A stretch of DNA of 5,857 bases, taken from contig DAOVDN010000089.1 of assembly GCA_030669465.1 (NCBI GenBank), positions 1-5,857 of the forward strand, read 5' to 3'. Made by a program: the position numbers and the translations under genes. Shown piece by piece: positions 1-5,515 of the stretch (positions are counted from its first letter, which is position 1; each line of letters opens with the position of its first letter). Source of the DNA: Desulfobacterales bacterium (GTDB lineage: Bacteria; Desulfobacterota; Desulfobacteria; Desulfobacterales; ETH-SRB1). The notes under the pieces are model-generated. The model did no database searches and was not told the origin of the DNA. It saw only the letters and a list, made by a program, of their open reading frames with translations.

Positions 1-35
1 CGTTGATCCACCAATGATCCAATCATCTCAGACAC

Positions 36-53
36 GGACAAACAAGTTTGTCC
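36..53. repeat. Perfect 8-bp inverted repeat with 2-nt loop
   Basis: GGACAAAC and GTTTGTCC face each other across an AA loop. Two more pairs can form beyond one mismatch. It lies about 130 bp downstream of the flgJ stop in the direction of transcription. No T-run follows on either strand, so it does not look like a classical intrinsic terminator. It could be a remnant of a palindromic repeat or a transcript-end structure; the sequence does not decide. Confidence 0.5.
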
Positions 54-76
54 ATGCCACCCGACGACCCGACCAA

Positions 77-197
77 ATTGAAGATTGAAGATTGTTGATT
101 GTCGATTTGTGGAATCGCTTCGCTCTGTCTTTTTGTTATAAGATTAGTAGAATACCTTCAATCATCAATCGACAATCATCAATCATCAATCATCATC
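77..197. repeat. Inverted heptad-repeat element (ATTGNNG arrays around a 51-bp core)
   Basis: The left arm (77-104) has four tandem heptads of form ATTGNNG with NN = AA, AA, TT, TC. The right arm (156-190) has five heptads of the complementary form CNNCAAT (cttcaat, catcaat, cgacaat, catcaat, catcaat), then a partial unit to 197. Read on the minus strand the right arm is also ATTGNNG, so the arms are inverted around a core at 105-155. In each unit positions 1-4 and 7 are constant and positions 5-6 vary. The right arm overlaps the 3' end of flgJ and supplies its stop codon. No transposase gene is visible. It resembles a non-autonomous or hairpin-type interspersed repeat. Confidence 0.8.
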
Positions 198-491
198 TTC
201 CGGCCCGCTGCAAAGTTGATCGCGAAGAAGAGAAGAAAGGCCGATTCCTCCACTGGATGCCATTTCTTTTGCCAGTTGAGAATCTAACATAGAGGTGTAG
301 ATTTCTTCAGCCTTTCCCCCGCTAATGAACCCTGATTTGGGAATAGTGGCTCGCATTTCTTTTAAAAGATAATTAATAAAAAGAGACTCCAGCTCAAAAC
401 ACGCTTCCTTAAGCTGAGTATCACTTTTAGAGGAAGAAGTGGCTTTGACGGTTTGAAGTGGTACGCCTGGCGGAAAAATTAAGTCCGGCAT
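186..491 (-). CDS. flgJ: Flagellar rod-binding protein FlgJ, single-domain form
   Basis: A 101-residue protein matching the N-terminal rod-binding domain of FlgJ. It helps rod assembly in the periplasm, probably as a cap or scaffold for rod subunits. Visible family features are FELESLFINYLLKEMR (about residues 32-47), the segment around EEIYTSMLDSQLA (62-74) and the glycine-rich GGIGLSSLL (81-89). Enterobacterial FlgJ is about three times longer because it carries a C-terminal peptidoglycan hydrolase domain. That domain is absent here, as is common outside beta/gamma-proteobacteria. The start is ATG in a TAATG overlap with the flgI stop, with a GGAG ribosome site inside the flgI end, so translational coupling is likely. 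The last residues (three Asp) and the TGA stop fall within a heptad-repeat array, so the natural C-terminus may have been altered. Confidence 0.9.
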   Translation of the reverse strand: MPDLIFPPGVPLQTVKATSSSKSDTQLKEACFELESLFINYLLKEMRATIPKSGFISGGKAEEIYTSMLDSQLAKEMASSGGIGLSSLLRDQLCSGPEDDD

Positions 492-1615
492 TAGATTATC
501 TCCAATTCTGCTTGCAGTGCCCCGGCTGCCCTGATAGCCTGAAAGATAGCAATCAAATCTCGAGGGGATACTCCGAGTGCATTCAAAGCCCTCACCACCT
601 CACCAATAGTTACTCCGGACTCGACCAAAAAGAGTTTGTTTTTTTCCTCTTCTATTGACATTTCCGTTTCAGGAGTCACTACAGTTTCACCCTGTGAAAA
701 AGGAAGGGGCTGAGAAACATCTTCTGATTCCTTGATTTGAATACTCAAATTTCCGTGAGCAACGGCGATGGTTGAAATTCTGACATTTTCTCCCATGACA
801 ACCGTTCCGGTCCGTTCATTAATCACTATTTTAGAAGTTGTATCCGGAGTGACATCCAATCCTTCTATCAGTGTGACCAATCCCACAATGTTTCCTGAAT
901 ATTTTTCCGAAATCCTTACTTGTACGGTTCCGGCATCCGGAGTTTTAGCTATCTGTTCATATAAAGCTGCATTGATTGCCTCTGCCACACGAAATGCAGT
1001 AGTAAAATCAGGATTGCGAAGTGTCAAAGATAATGTTCTTTTTTGATTAAAATTGGATAGTATCTCTCTTTCAATCATAGCCCCGCCTACAACACGTCCC
1101 ACAGTAGGAAAGTTCTTCTGGACTTTGCCGCCTTTTCCTCCAATTGAAAACCCCCCTGTGCTGACCGGACCCTGGGCAACAGCATAAACCCTTCCATCTG
1201 CAGCCTTAAGAGGAGTAAACAGCAATGTTCCTCCCTGAAGGTTATCTGCATCGCCTATCGAACTGACAAGAACATCGATTTTGCTGCCGACTCTTGCAAA
1301 TGGCGGCAGATCAGCAGTAACCATCACGGCTGCAACATTATCAACCTTTATATCTTTAGCATTAACCGTTATCCCCATTTTTTCCAACATGCTTGCCATG
1401 GATTGAACAGTAAATTCCGACTTATTGCCGTCACCCGTTCCATTCAAACCCACGACCAGCCCATATCCAACTAACTGGTTCTTACGAACCCCTTCAATAT
1501 CTATAATGTCCTTGATCCGAACGGCATGAGCATGACTTATAAAAAGGGTCAGAATTACTGATATTAACACAAATTGTGCAAGAATATTTTTAATTATCTT
1601 CAATTTTTCAGCCAT
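491..1615 (-). CDS. flgI: Flagellar P-ring protein FlgI
   Basis: FlgI polymerises around the rod in the periplasm, at the peptidoglycan layer, to form the P-ring; FlgA is its chaperone. The 374-residue product is close to the usual family length (about 365). Residues 1-31 are a Sec signal peptide with a basic start, a hydrophobic core and a likely cleavage after AHA31, giving a mature start VRIKDI. The family motif GYGLVVGLNGTGDG is at about 50-63, and the C-terminal region ALGVSPRDLIAIFQAIRAAGALQAELEII is typical. An ATG with GGGGAGGG a few bases upstream supports this start. The stop shares one base with the flgJ start. A 43-bp gap to flgH holds an octad-like repeat. No frame damage is seen. 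Confidence 0.97.
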   Translation of the reverse strand: MAEKLKIIKNILAQFVLISVILTLFISHAHAVRIKDIIDIEGVRKNQLVGYGLVVGLNGTGDGNKSEFTVQSMASMLEKMGITVNAKDIKVDNVAAVMVTADLPPFARVGSKIDVLVSSIGDADNLQGGTLLFTPLKAADGRVYAVAQGPVSTGGFSIGGKGGKVQKNFPTVGRVVGGAMIEREILSNFNQKRTLSLTLRNPDFTTAFRVAEAINAALYEQIAKTPDAGTVQVRISEKYSGNIVGLVTLIEGLDVTPDTTSKIVINERTGTVVMGENVRISTIAVAHGNLSIQIKESEDVSQPLPFSQGETVVTPETEMSIEEEKNKLFLVESGVTIGEVVRALNALGVSPRDLIAIFQAIRAAGALQAELEII

Positions 1616-1629
1616 CCCTTCCCTCCCCT

Positions 1630-1653
1630 GTCAACTACTCGACCATTCAACCA
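1630..1653 (-). repeat. Short degenerate octad repeat in the flgH-flgI gap
   Basis: Read on the minus strand, three units follow one another: TGGTTGAA, TGGTCGAG, TAGTTGAC. The period is 8 and the units share T(G/A)GT(T/C)GA. It fills most of the gap between flgH and flgI but leaves the flgI ribosome site intact. It is short and degenerate, so chance cannot be excluded. The other repeat arrays at junctions of this cluster make a related origin plausible. Confidence 0.45.
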
Positions 1654-1658
1654 TCACC

Positions 1659-2399
1659 TTAAAACGGAAAGACCCAGTCCAGAATCCTTGCCAGCCAGCC
1701 GGGACGCTGACGGTCATTAACTATACCTGCGCCACTATATGCAATTCTGGCGTCAGATATATAGGTTGAGAGAATTACGTTATCCGGAGAAATATCCCTT
1801 GGCCGGATAATTCCGGATAAGGCTATCATCTGTTTCTCGTTGTTTACCGTTACTTCACGGGTTCCTACAATCTCAAGATTGCCGTTAGGCAATACTTTTG
1901 TGACTCTTGCGGTGATATATGCGGTAAGGTCTCCACTCCTGGTGGTTGTCCCGGATCCGTCAAAGTTGCTCGACAATCCGCCCTGTACTTTGGCAAAAGG
2001 GTTAAAAAATGGATGAGGTTTTGTACTGCTTGATTTATACCGATCTTCCAAACCGAAAAAATTATCTATGCCCATAGATAAAGAGGAAGTTCTGCCTGTA
2101 TTGGTTGCGGCGTTATTTGAAGCTTTGGAGGATTCAACTATTTTGATAGTAACGATATCTCCGGCCTTTCTGGCTTTAGGATTTATAAACAACTCGCTCA
2201 AAGGACCACCATCCTGCCATAAAGACCCATCATGTTTTAATGCAGGCTCTTCATTGGCCTCATTAACAATATTATCCATTGGCGTTAGCGGTTTTGTTTC
2301 TTTAATCCTGCCGGCACAACCGAAAAGAATTATAAAAAGGAATGAAGAAAAGCAGATGTACATTAAAAACTTTGATAACTTTTTGTATTTGCAAAACAT
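1659..2399 (-). CDS. flgH: Flagellar L-ring lipoprotein FlgH
   Basis: FlgH forms the L-ring in the outer membrane through which the rod/hook passes. The 246-residue product has a lipoprotein signal: basic KYKKLSK, a hydrophobic stretch, then LFGC with the lipidated Cys at residue 28. Downstream, GSLWQDGGPLSELFINPKAR followed by GDIVTIKIVE (about residues 58-88) is characteristic of the family. The conserved C-terminal part includes GNLEIVGTREVTVNNE, the ISGIIRP-like LSGIIRPRDIS and the end GIVNDRQRPGWLARILDWVFPF. The flgA stop TAG forms part of the AGGAG ribosome site, which is about 10 bases from the ATG. The two genes are 13 bp apart and probably co-translated. Met13 is a possible alternative start, but it would remove the basic n-region. 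Confidence 0.96.
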   Translation of the reverse strand: MFCKYKKLSKFLMYICFSSFLFIILFGCAGRIKETKPLTPMDNIVNEANEEPALKHDGSLWQDGGPLSELFINPKARKAGDIVTIKIVESSKASNNAATNTGRTSSLSMGIDNFFGLEDRYKSSSTKPHPFFNPFAKVQGGLSSNFDGSGTTTRSGDLTAYITARVTKVLPNGNLEIVGTREVTVNNEKQMIALSGIIRPRDISPDNVILSTYISDARIAYSGAGIVNDRQRPGWLARILDWVFPF

Positions 2400-2412
2400 C
2401 TCTTTTAATCTC

Positions 2413-3549
2413 CTAAAAATTAACCTCTACTGTATTTGAATCGAGCACACGTGCGTATATCCCTTTTTTAGAATCGAGATTTACAACTCTAACTCTCTCG
2501 CCCATACGGCCTTTTTCCTTAACCTCTCCAAGAGCAGTAATTATTAAACCATCAGATTCAGCAATGATCGACACAATGTCTCCGCGCCTGACCAAAGGAG
2601 GAAATTCTATAAGATCAGTCCTTAAGACCGTTTTTGCATCAATTGCTCTTTTAGCTCTTTTGCCCAGAACATCTTCGGAGTTGGTAATAATATTGGACGG
2701 CAAATTTGATATATCCCTTTTTTGCAAATAAATATCGTCTTCTGTTATCATTTTATACCTTCCAAGCGGCCTTTTGGTGACAACCACTTCCGTTAACACT
2801 TCAATATCAACAGTCACTAAGACCTTCTTTTGAAAACTCCCGTCTACATTAAAAAGAACGGAGAGGGGGACTAAACCGAAAAAGTCCATATTTTTGGGAG
2901 GAACGACTTTATAAGTAACCCTTCCTTTTGGAAGAACCAGGCTGCGATTGACCCGAATCTTCTTGACCCTTGTCCTGTTTCTTTCATATGGAATTTTTTT
3001 GTATAAAAAATCCAGGGCAATCTTTTCAATTCTTTCCCTGGAAATCTCGATAAGACTTCTGGACATCTCATTTTTTTTGGGAACCTCCAGTATTATCCGG
3101 GATAAATCAACGCCGCTTTGTTTCAAACGGATTTTTATGTAATCCTCACCGATCTGGCGTGACTTCCCGGGCAAAGGCGCACTTCCGATGACAATAGCCC
3201 GCAGTTTTTGAATAAACTCAGGGTCTTCGCCTTTGATCACGGCAATTTTTCCCAATAGCATCTTATCATCTTCTATCTTAGCCTTTTTCAAAACCCTTAT
3301 ACTGGTCATACCGGCAGCAGACAGATTAGCCGGTATTTCCAATATAAAGAAAAAGAGTGATAAGCAGAGAATAAGAGCGAAAAAAAACTTTGAGCTTTGA
3401 GCTTTTTTGCTTTTTTGCTTTGAGCTTTGAGCTTTTTTGCTTTGAGCTTTGAGCTTTGAGCTTTTTTGCTTTGAGCTTTGAGCTTTTTTGCTTTGAGCTT
3501 TGAGCTTTGAGCTTTTTTGCTTTGAGCTTTTTTGCTTTGAGCTTTTCAT
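2413..3549 (-). CDS. flgA: P-ring chaperone FlgA with a repeat-encoded N-terminal extension
   Basis: FlgA is a periplasmic chaperone needed for P-ring (FlgI) assembly. The C-terminal third is diagnostic: an SAF-type domain at about 255-314 (VVVTKRPLGRY, then the DIYLQKRDISNLP segment and AIDAKTVLRTDLIE), then the C-terminal ChapFlgA part with PPLVRRGDIVSIIAESDGL and ALGEVKEKGRMGERVRVVN. Residues about 55-79 are a Sec signal peptide core (FFFALILCLSLFFFILEI, cleavage near LSAA). Residues 2-54 are a low-complexity stretch of Lys, Ser, Gln, Ala and Leu with 20 lysines and no acidic residue, encoded by 7/8-bp repeats. The only start upstream of the signal peptide is this ATG. It is 9 bp after the flgG stop and preceded by AAGAGAG, so the repeat tract appears to be translated. 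The next Met (81) would lose export. The total of 378 residues is long for FlgA. The first 54 residues are probably not functional ancestral sequence. Confidence 0.93.
   Translation of the reverse strand: MKSSKQKSSKQKSSKLKAQSKKAQSSKQKSSKLKAQSKKAQSSKQKSKKAQSSKFFFALILCLSLFFFILEIPANLSAAGMTSIRVLKKAKIEDDKMLLGKIAVIKGEDPEFIQKLRAIVIGSAPLPGKSRQIGEDYIKIRLKQSGVDLSRIILEVPKKNEMSRSLIEISRERIEKIALDFLYKKIPYERNRTRVKKIRVNRSLVLPKGRVTYKVVPPKNMDFFGLVPLSVLFNVDGSFQKKVLVTVDIEVLTEVVVTKRPLGRYKMITEDDIYLQKRDISNLPSNIITNSEDVLGKRAKRAIDAKTVLRTDLIEFPPLVRRGDIVSIIAESDGLIITALGEVKEKGRMGERVRVVNLDSKKGIYARVLDSNTVEVNF
3388..3546 (-). repeat. 7/8-bp tandem repeat tract inside the 5' end of flgA
   Basis: The tract begins one codon after the flgA ATG and runs about 159 bp. 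On the coding strand it is a mixture of AAAGCTC heptads and A-rich variants containing AAAGCAAAAAAGC. It ends against a run of eight T in the coding strand that begins the hydrophobic core of the signal peptide. Three AAAGCTC units give 21 nt encoding KAQSSKL, and no frame of the pure unit contains a stop on this strand. The same GAGCTTT unit is found in the flgF-flgG gap, so this is one family at two sites. Confidence 0.92.
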
Positions 3550-3558
3550 TTTACTCTC

Positions 3559-4347
3559 TTACCGTTTAATATTGTTTGCCATTTGCAACATTTCATCGGC
3601 TGCCTGGATGGCTTTGCTGTTGATTTCATAAGCCCTTTGAGCCGTGATCATATTCACCATCTCATCAACCACACTGACATTAGACATCTCTAAGTATCCT
3701 TGAGCGATGGTACCGAATCCATCTTCTCCGGCAGTACCTGTAACAGGATCGCCTGAAGCTGCTGTGGAAAGATAAAGATTTCGGCCTATACTGTTTAATC
3801 CGGCAGGGTTGACAAACTTGACAAGCTCAATAGTTCCGATCTCACTAGAGTTAGTCTGTCCTGCCTGTAAGACCGAAACCGTTCCATCTGTTCCGACAGA
3901 GATTGCAGTGCTATCGGGTGGAATAGATATCTCCGGTTCCATCAGAAAACCATCAGAGGTAACAATCTGTCCGTCACCACTGAGTTTAAATGCCCCGGCC
4001 CTGGTATATGCGACCTCTCCATTGGGTTGCAAGATCTGAAAGAAACCATCGCCTTCAATAGCCATATCCAGTTCATTTTGCGTATCTTGATAATCTCCCT
4101 GCATAAAAATCTTCTGGATAGCCACCGGTCTTGTTCCATGACCCACCTGAATTCCGGTAGGCACTTGAGTACCTGCTGAAGAGGCAACTCCTGCCGGAGA
4201 TAGTGTCTCATATAGCAAATCCTGAAAATCAGCCCGGCCTCTCTTAAAGCCGGTAGTATTTACATTGGCCAGATTGTTTGAAATGACATCAATATTTAAT
4301 GTTTGGGCCTGCATCCCTGAAGCTGCCGTCCATAAACTCCGAATCAT
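3559..4347 (-). CDS. flgG: Flagellar distal rod protein FlgG
   Basis: FlgG builds the distal rod that crosses the periplasm inside the P- and L-rings. It is exported by the flagellar type III system and has no Sec signal. The 262 residues match the usual length. The N-terminal rod motif is canonical: [15 protein letters not shown], then [24 protein letters not shown]. The middle contains GDGFFQI and [21 protein letters not shown]. The C-terminal coiled-coil motif [12 protein letters not shown] plus [22 protein letters not shown] ends at NNIKR. The start ATG has an excellent GGAGG (4354-4358) seven bases upstream. It is separated from flgF by 181 bp of mostly repeat DNA, which is unusual for two genes that normally sit almost end to end. 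flgA begins 9 bp downstream. Confidence 0.98.
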   Translation of the reverse strand: MIRSLWTAASGMQAQTLNIDVISNNLANVNTTGFKRGRADFQDLLYETLSPAGVASSAGTQVPTGIQVGHGTRPVAIQKIFMQGDYQDTQNELDMAIEGDGFFQILQPNGEVAYTRAGAFKLSGDGQIVTSDGFLMEPEISIPPDSTAISVGTDGTVSVLQAGQTNSSEIGTIELVKFVNPAGLNSIGRNLYLSTAASGDPVTGTAGEDGFGTIAQGYLEMSNVSVVDEMVNMITAQRAYEINSKAIQAADEMLQMANNIKR

Positions 4348-4371
4348 AATTAACCTCCCGTATTAACTTTG

Positions 4372-4524
4372 AAGCTGAAAGCTGAAAGCTGAAAGCTGAA
4401 AGCTGAAAGCTGAAAGCTGAAAGTCTTGAGTTCTTTGCTCTTTGCTCTTTGCTTTGAGCTTTGAGCTTTCACCTTTGAGCCTTGAGCTTTTTTGCTTTGA
4501 GCTTTGAGCTTCTATCTTTGAGCT
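4372..4524. repeat. Heptad-repeat element filling the flgF-flgG gap
   Basis: The left array (4372-4420) is seven perfect tandem copies of AAGCTGA. After a short non-repeat stretch (about 4421-4430) comes a degenerate right array (about 4431-4524) built of GCTCTTT, GAGCTTT and T-rich variants. The right array read in reverse is AAGCTCA, differing from the left unit at one base of seven (G to C). The two arrays are therefore imperfect inverted repeats around a small core. The array ends a few bases from the flgF stop and begins about a dozen bases upstream of the flgG ribosome site, leaving both genes intact. It also creates a spurious open frame (LSAFSFQ-type peptide) that is not a gene. Confidence 0.9.
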
Positions 4525-4528
4525 ATTT

Positions 4529-5269
4529 TCACGCCAGCCTTCCAACATCATTGATTGCTTTTGAGCTGACATCATCGATAGACTGAATGATTTTTTGATA
4601 TGACTCATATCCCCTGAGCGCCTCAATCATCTCTGTCATCACCCTTATGGCATCCACATTCGAAAGTTCGACAAACCCCTGCCGCACCTCAACTTCTCCG
4701 GCTTTATTTTCTGTAATGCCGGGATCAGCGAGAGCAAATAATGAATCACCAACTTTCTCCAGGGCATAGGACTGAGGGAAATCGACGATCTTTATTGTGT
4801 CGACCTGATTTCCGTCCACCAAAACATTTCCTTGCCCGTCAACAACAAAATTTTTGCCATTGATTTCTATTCTGCCTCTTTCGCTCAAAACAGGTAAACC
4901 TTCCTGGGTGACCAGCACTCCTCTCTCATTGAGGGTAAAATTTCCTTTCCTGGTATATTGAATCCCTTCAGGTGTTTCAATGCAGAAAAAACCGTTTCCG
5001 TCCAAGGCCAGATCTAAAGCATTCCCTGTATGTTTCAGAGGACCTGGAGAAAAGTCGGTTCTGGTCCCAAGTGGCAGAATGGAAAAAAAATTTTGCGACT
5101 CGCCTGGAATTGAACTCCCTTCAGAATTCTCTTTCAAATCAGATAATTGGAAAGCTTGATCTCTCTTAAATGCAACTGTATTAATGTTGGAAAGATTATT
5201 GGCCAGGACCGCCAGTTTTTTTTCGTAGAATATTCCTCCGGCAGCAACCAACTGTATCGCTCCACTCAT
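4529..5269 (-). CDS. flgF: Flagellar proximal rod protein FlgF
   Basis: FlgF is a rod subunit between the FlgB/FlgC proximal rod and FlgG. It is exported by the flagellar type III apparatus. The 246 residues agree with the family (about 250). The N-terminal rod motif is VLANNLSNINTVAFKRDQAF (about 21-40). The central part contains LDLALDGNGFFCIETPEGIQYTRKGNFTLNERG. The C-terminal motif is VRQGFVELSNVDAIRVMTEMIEALRGYESYQKIIQ. It is shorter than FlgG and lacks the FlgG N-terminal [11 protein letters not shown], which supports FlgF rather than a second FlgG. The ATG has GGAGG seven bases upstream. It is the first gene after a sigma-54 type promoter about 75-90 bp upstream of the start, so it probably opens the operon. 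Confidence 0.95.
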   Translation of the reverse strand: MSGAIQLVAAGGIFYEKKLAVLANNLSNINTVAFKRDQAFQLSDLKENSEGSSIPGESQNFFSILPLGTRTDFSPGPLKHTGNALDLALDGNGFFCIETPEGIQYTRKGNFTLNERGVLVTQEGLPVLSERGRIEINGKNFVVDGQGNVLVDGNQVDTIKIVDFPQSYALEKVGDSLFALADPGITENKAGEVEVRQGFVELSNVDAIRVMTEMIEALRGYESYQKIIQSIDDVSSKAINDVGRLA

Positions 5270-5342
5270 ATTCCAACCTCCAAAAGATAAAACCGTTCAG
5301 CGTAAATAAAGTAAGTTTCTATTTTATCCTGCCAAAGCAATA

Positions 5343-5359
5343 TGCAAGAGACGTACCAG
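5343..5359 (-). promoter_or_regulatory. Sigma-54 (-24/-12) promoter for the flgF-G-A-H-I-J operon
   Basis: On the minus strand the sequence CTGGTACGTCTCTTGCA matches the sigma-54 consensus TGGCAC-N5-TTGCA with one substitution (T for C in the -24 box). The invariant GG (5356-5357) and GC (5344-5345) are separated by exactly 10 bases. Transcription would begin near 5332, giving a leader of about 60 nt before flgF. Rod and hook genes are controlled by sigma-54 with an FlrC/FleQ/NtrC-type activator in many polar-flagellated bacteria, which fits the position. The activator and its binding site are not identified. Confidence 0.8.
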
Positions 5360-5398
5360 GTAAAGATCCACGCCCAAAGGACGTGGCCTTGATTTACC
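5359..5398. repeat. Imperfect palindrome abutting the -24 element
   Basis: The inner hairpin CCACGCCCAAAGGACGTGG (5368-5386) pairs CCACG with CGTGG, then CC with GG across one mismatch, with an AAA loop. An outer pair GGTAAA (5359-5364) and TTTACC (5393-5398) encloses it with uneven internal loops. It begins one or two bases upstream of the -24 GG. It could be a repetitive palindrome, or a protein-binding site affecting the promoter. The inner part recurs, interrupted, at 5516-5582, which favours a repeat family. Confidence 0.6.
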
Positions 5399-5442
5399 CT
5401 CAGAGAGGACTCAAGTGGCGTATCCGTAATTCAACCGTTTTC

Positions 5443-5480
5443 TGGAGTATTGGAGTAACACTCCAACACTCCAACACTCC
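5443..5480. repeat. 14-bp stem octad hairpin with an extra unit
   Basis: GGAGTATTGGAGT (5444-5456) faces ACTCCAACACTCC (5460-5472) across the loop AAC. One more pair (5443/5473) extends it to 14 positions. The single non-Watson-Crick position is a G-U wobble in the minus-strand transcript. A third AACACTCC unit follows (5473-5480), so the right side is three tandem 8-bp units. No T-run follows on either strand. It lies about 110 bp upstream of the sigma-54 promoter. Confidence 0.75.
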
Positions 5481-5515
5481 GGGCAATTCGTCCAGGCATA
5501 GCCAATTAACTCTGA

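Noticed and set aside
36..53. Terminator of the flg operon
   Set aside because: The hairpin lacks a following T-run on either strand.
125..145. Sigma-70 -10-like TTGTTATAAG on the plus strand
   Set aside because: No matching -35 at suitable spacing, and the only sense-strand genes nearby are on the other strand.
77..197. CRISPR array
   Set aside because: Units are 7 bp and contiguous, with no spacers of 25-40 bp, and the two arrays are inverted relative to each other.
768..1046. Plus-strand open frame of 92 residues inside flgI
   Set aside because: It is antisense to a clearly conserved flgI sequence, with no recognisable domain; a shadow frame.
2068..2439. Plus-strand open frame of 123 residues across flgH
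   Set aside because: It is antisense to flgH and crosses the flgA-flgH junction. No ribosome site or family features were seen.
2413..3309. FlgA starting at the Met at residue 81 to avoid the repeat leader
   Set aside because: This start lies after the signal peptide, so the periplasmic chaperone could not be exported. The upstream ATG has a purine-rich ribosome site and correct operon spacing.
4363..4626. Open frame of 87 residues on the minus strand with LSAFSFQ repeats
   Set aside because: It overlaps the flgF 3' end in another frame, and its tail is the direct translation of the AAGCTGA and GAGCTTT arrays, which are stop-free on that strand. No domain or conserved start is seen.
5443..5480. 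Intrinsic terminator for the DUF2802-like gene
   Set aside because: The stem is strong, but no U-run follows on the minus transcript, and the hairpin is explained by octad repeats.
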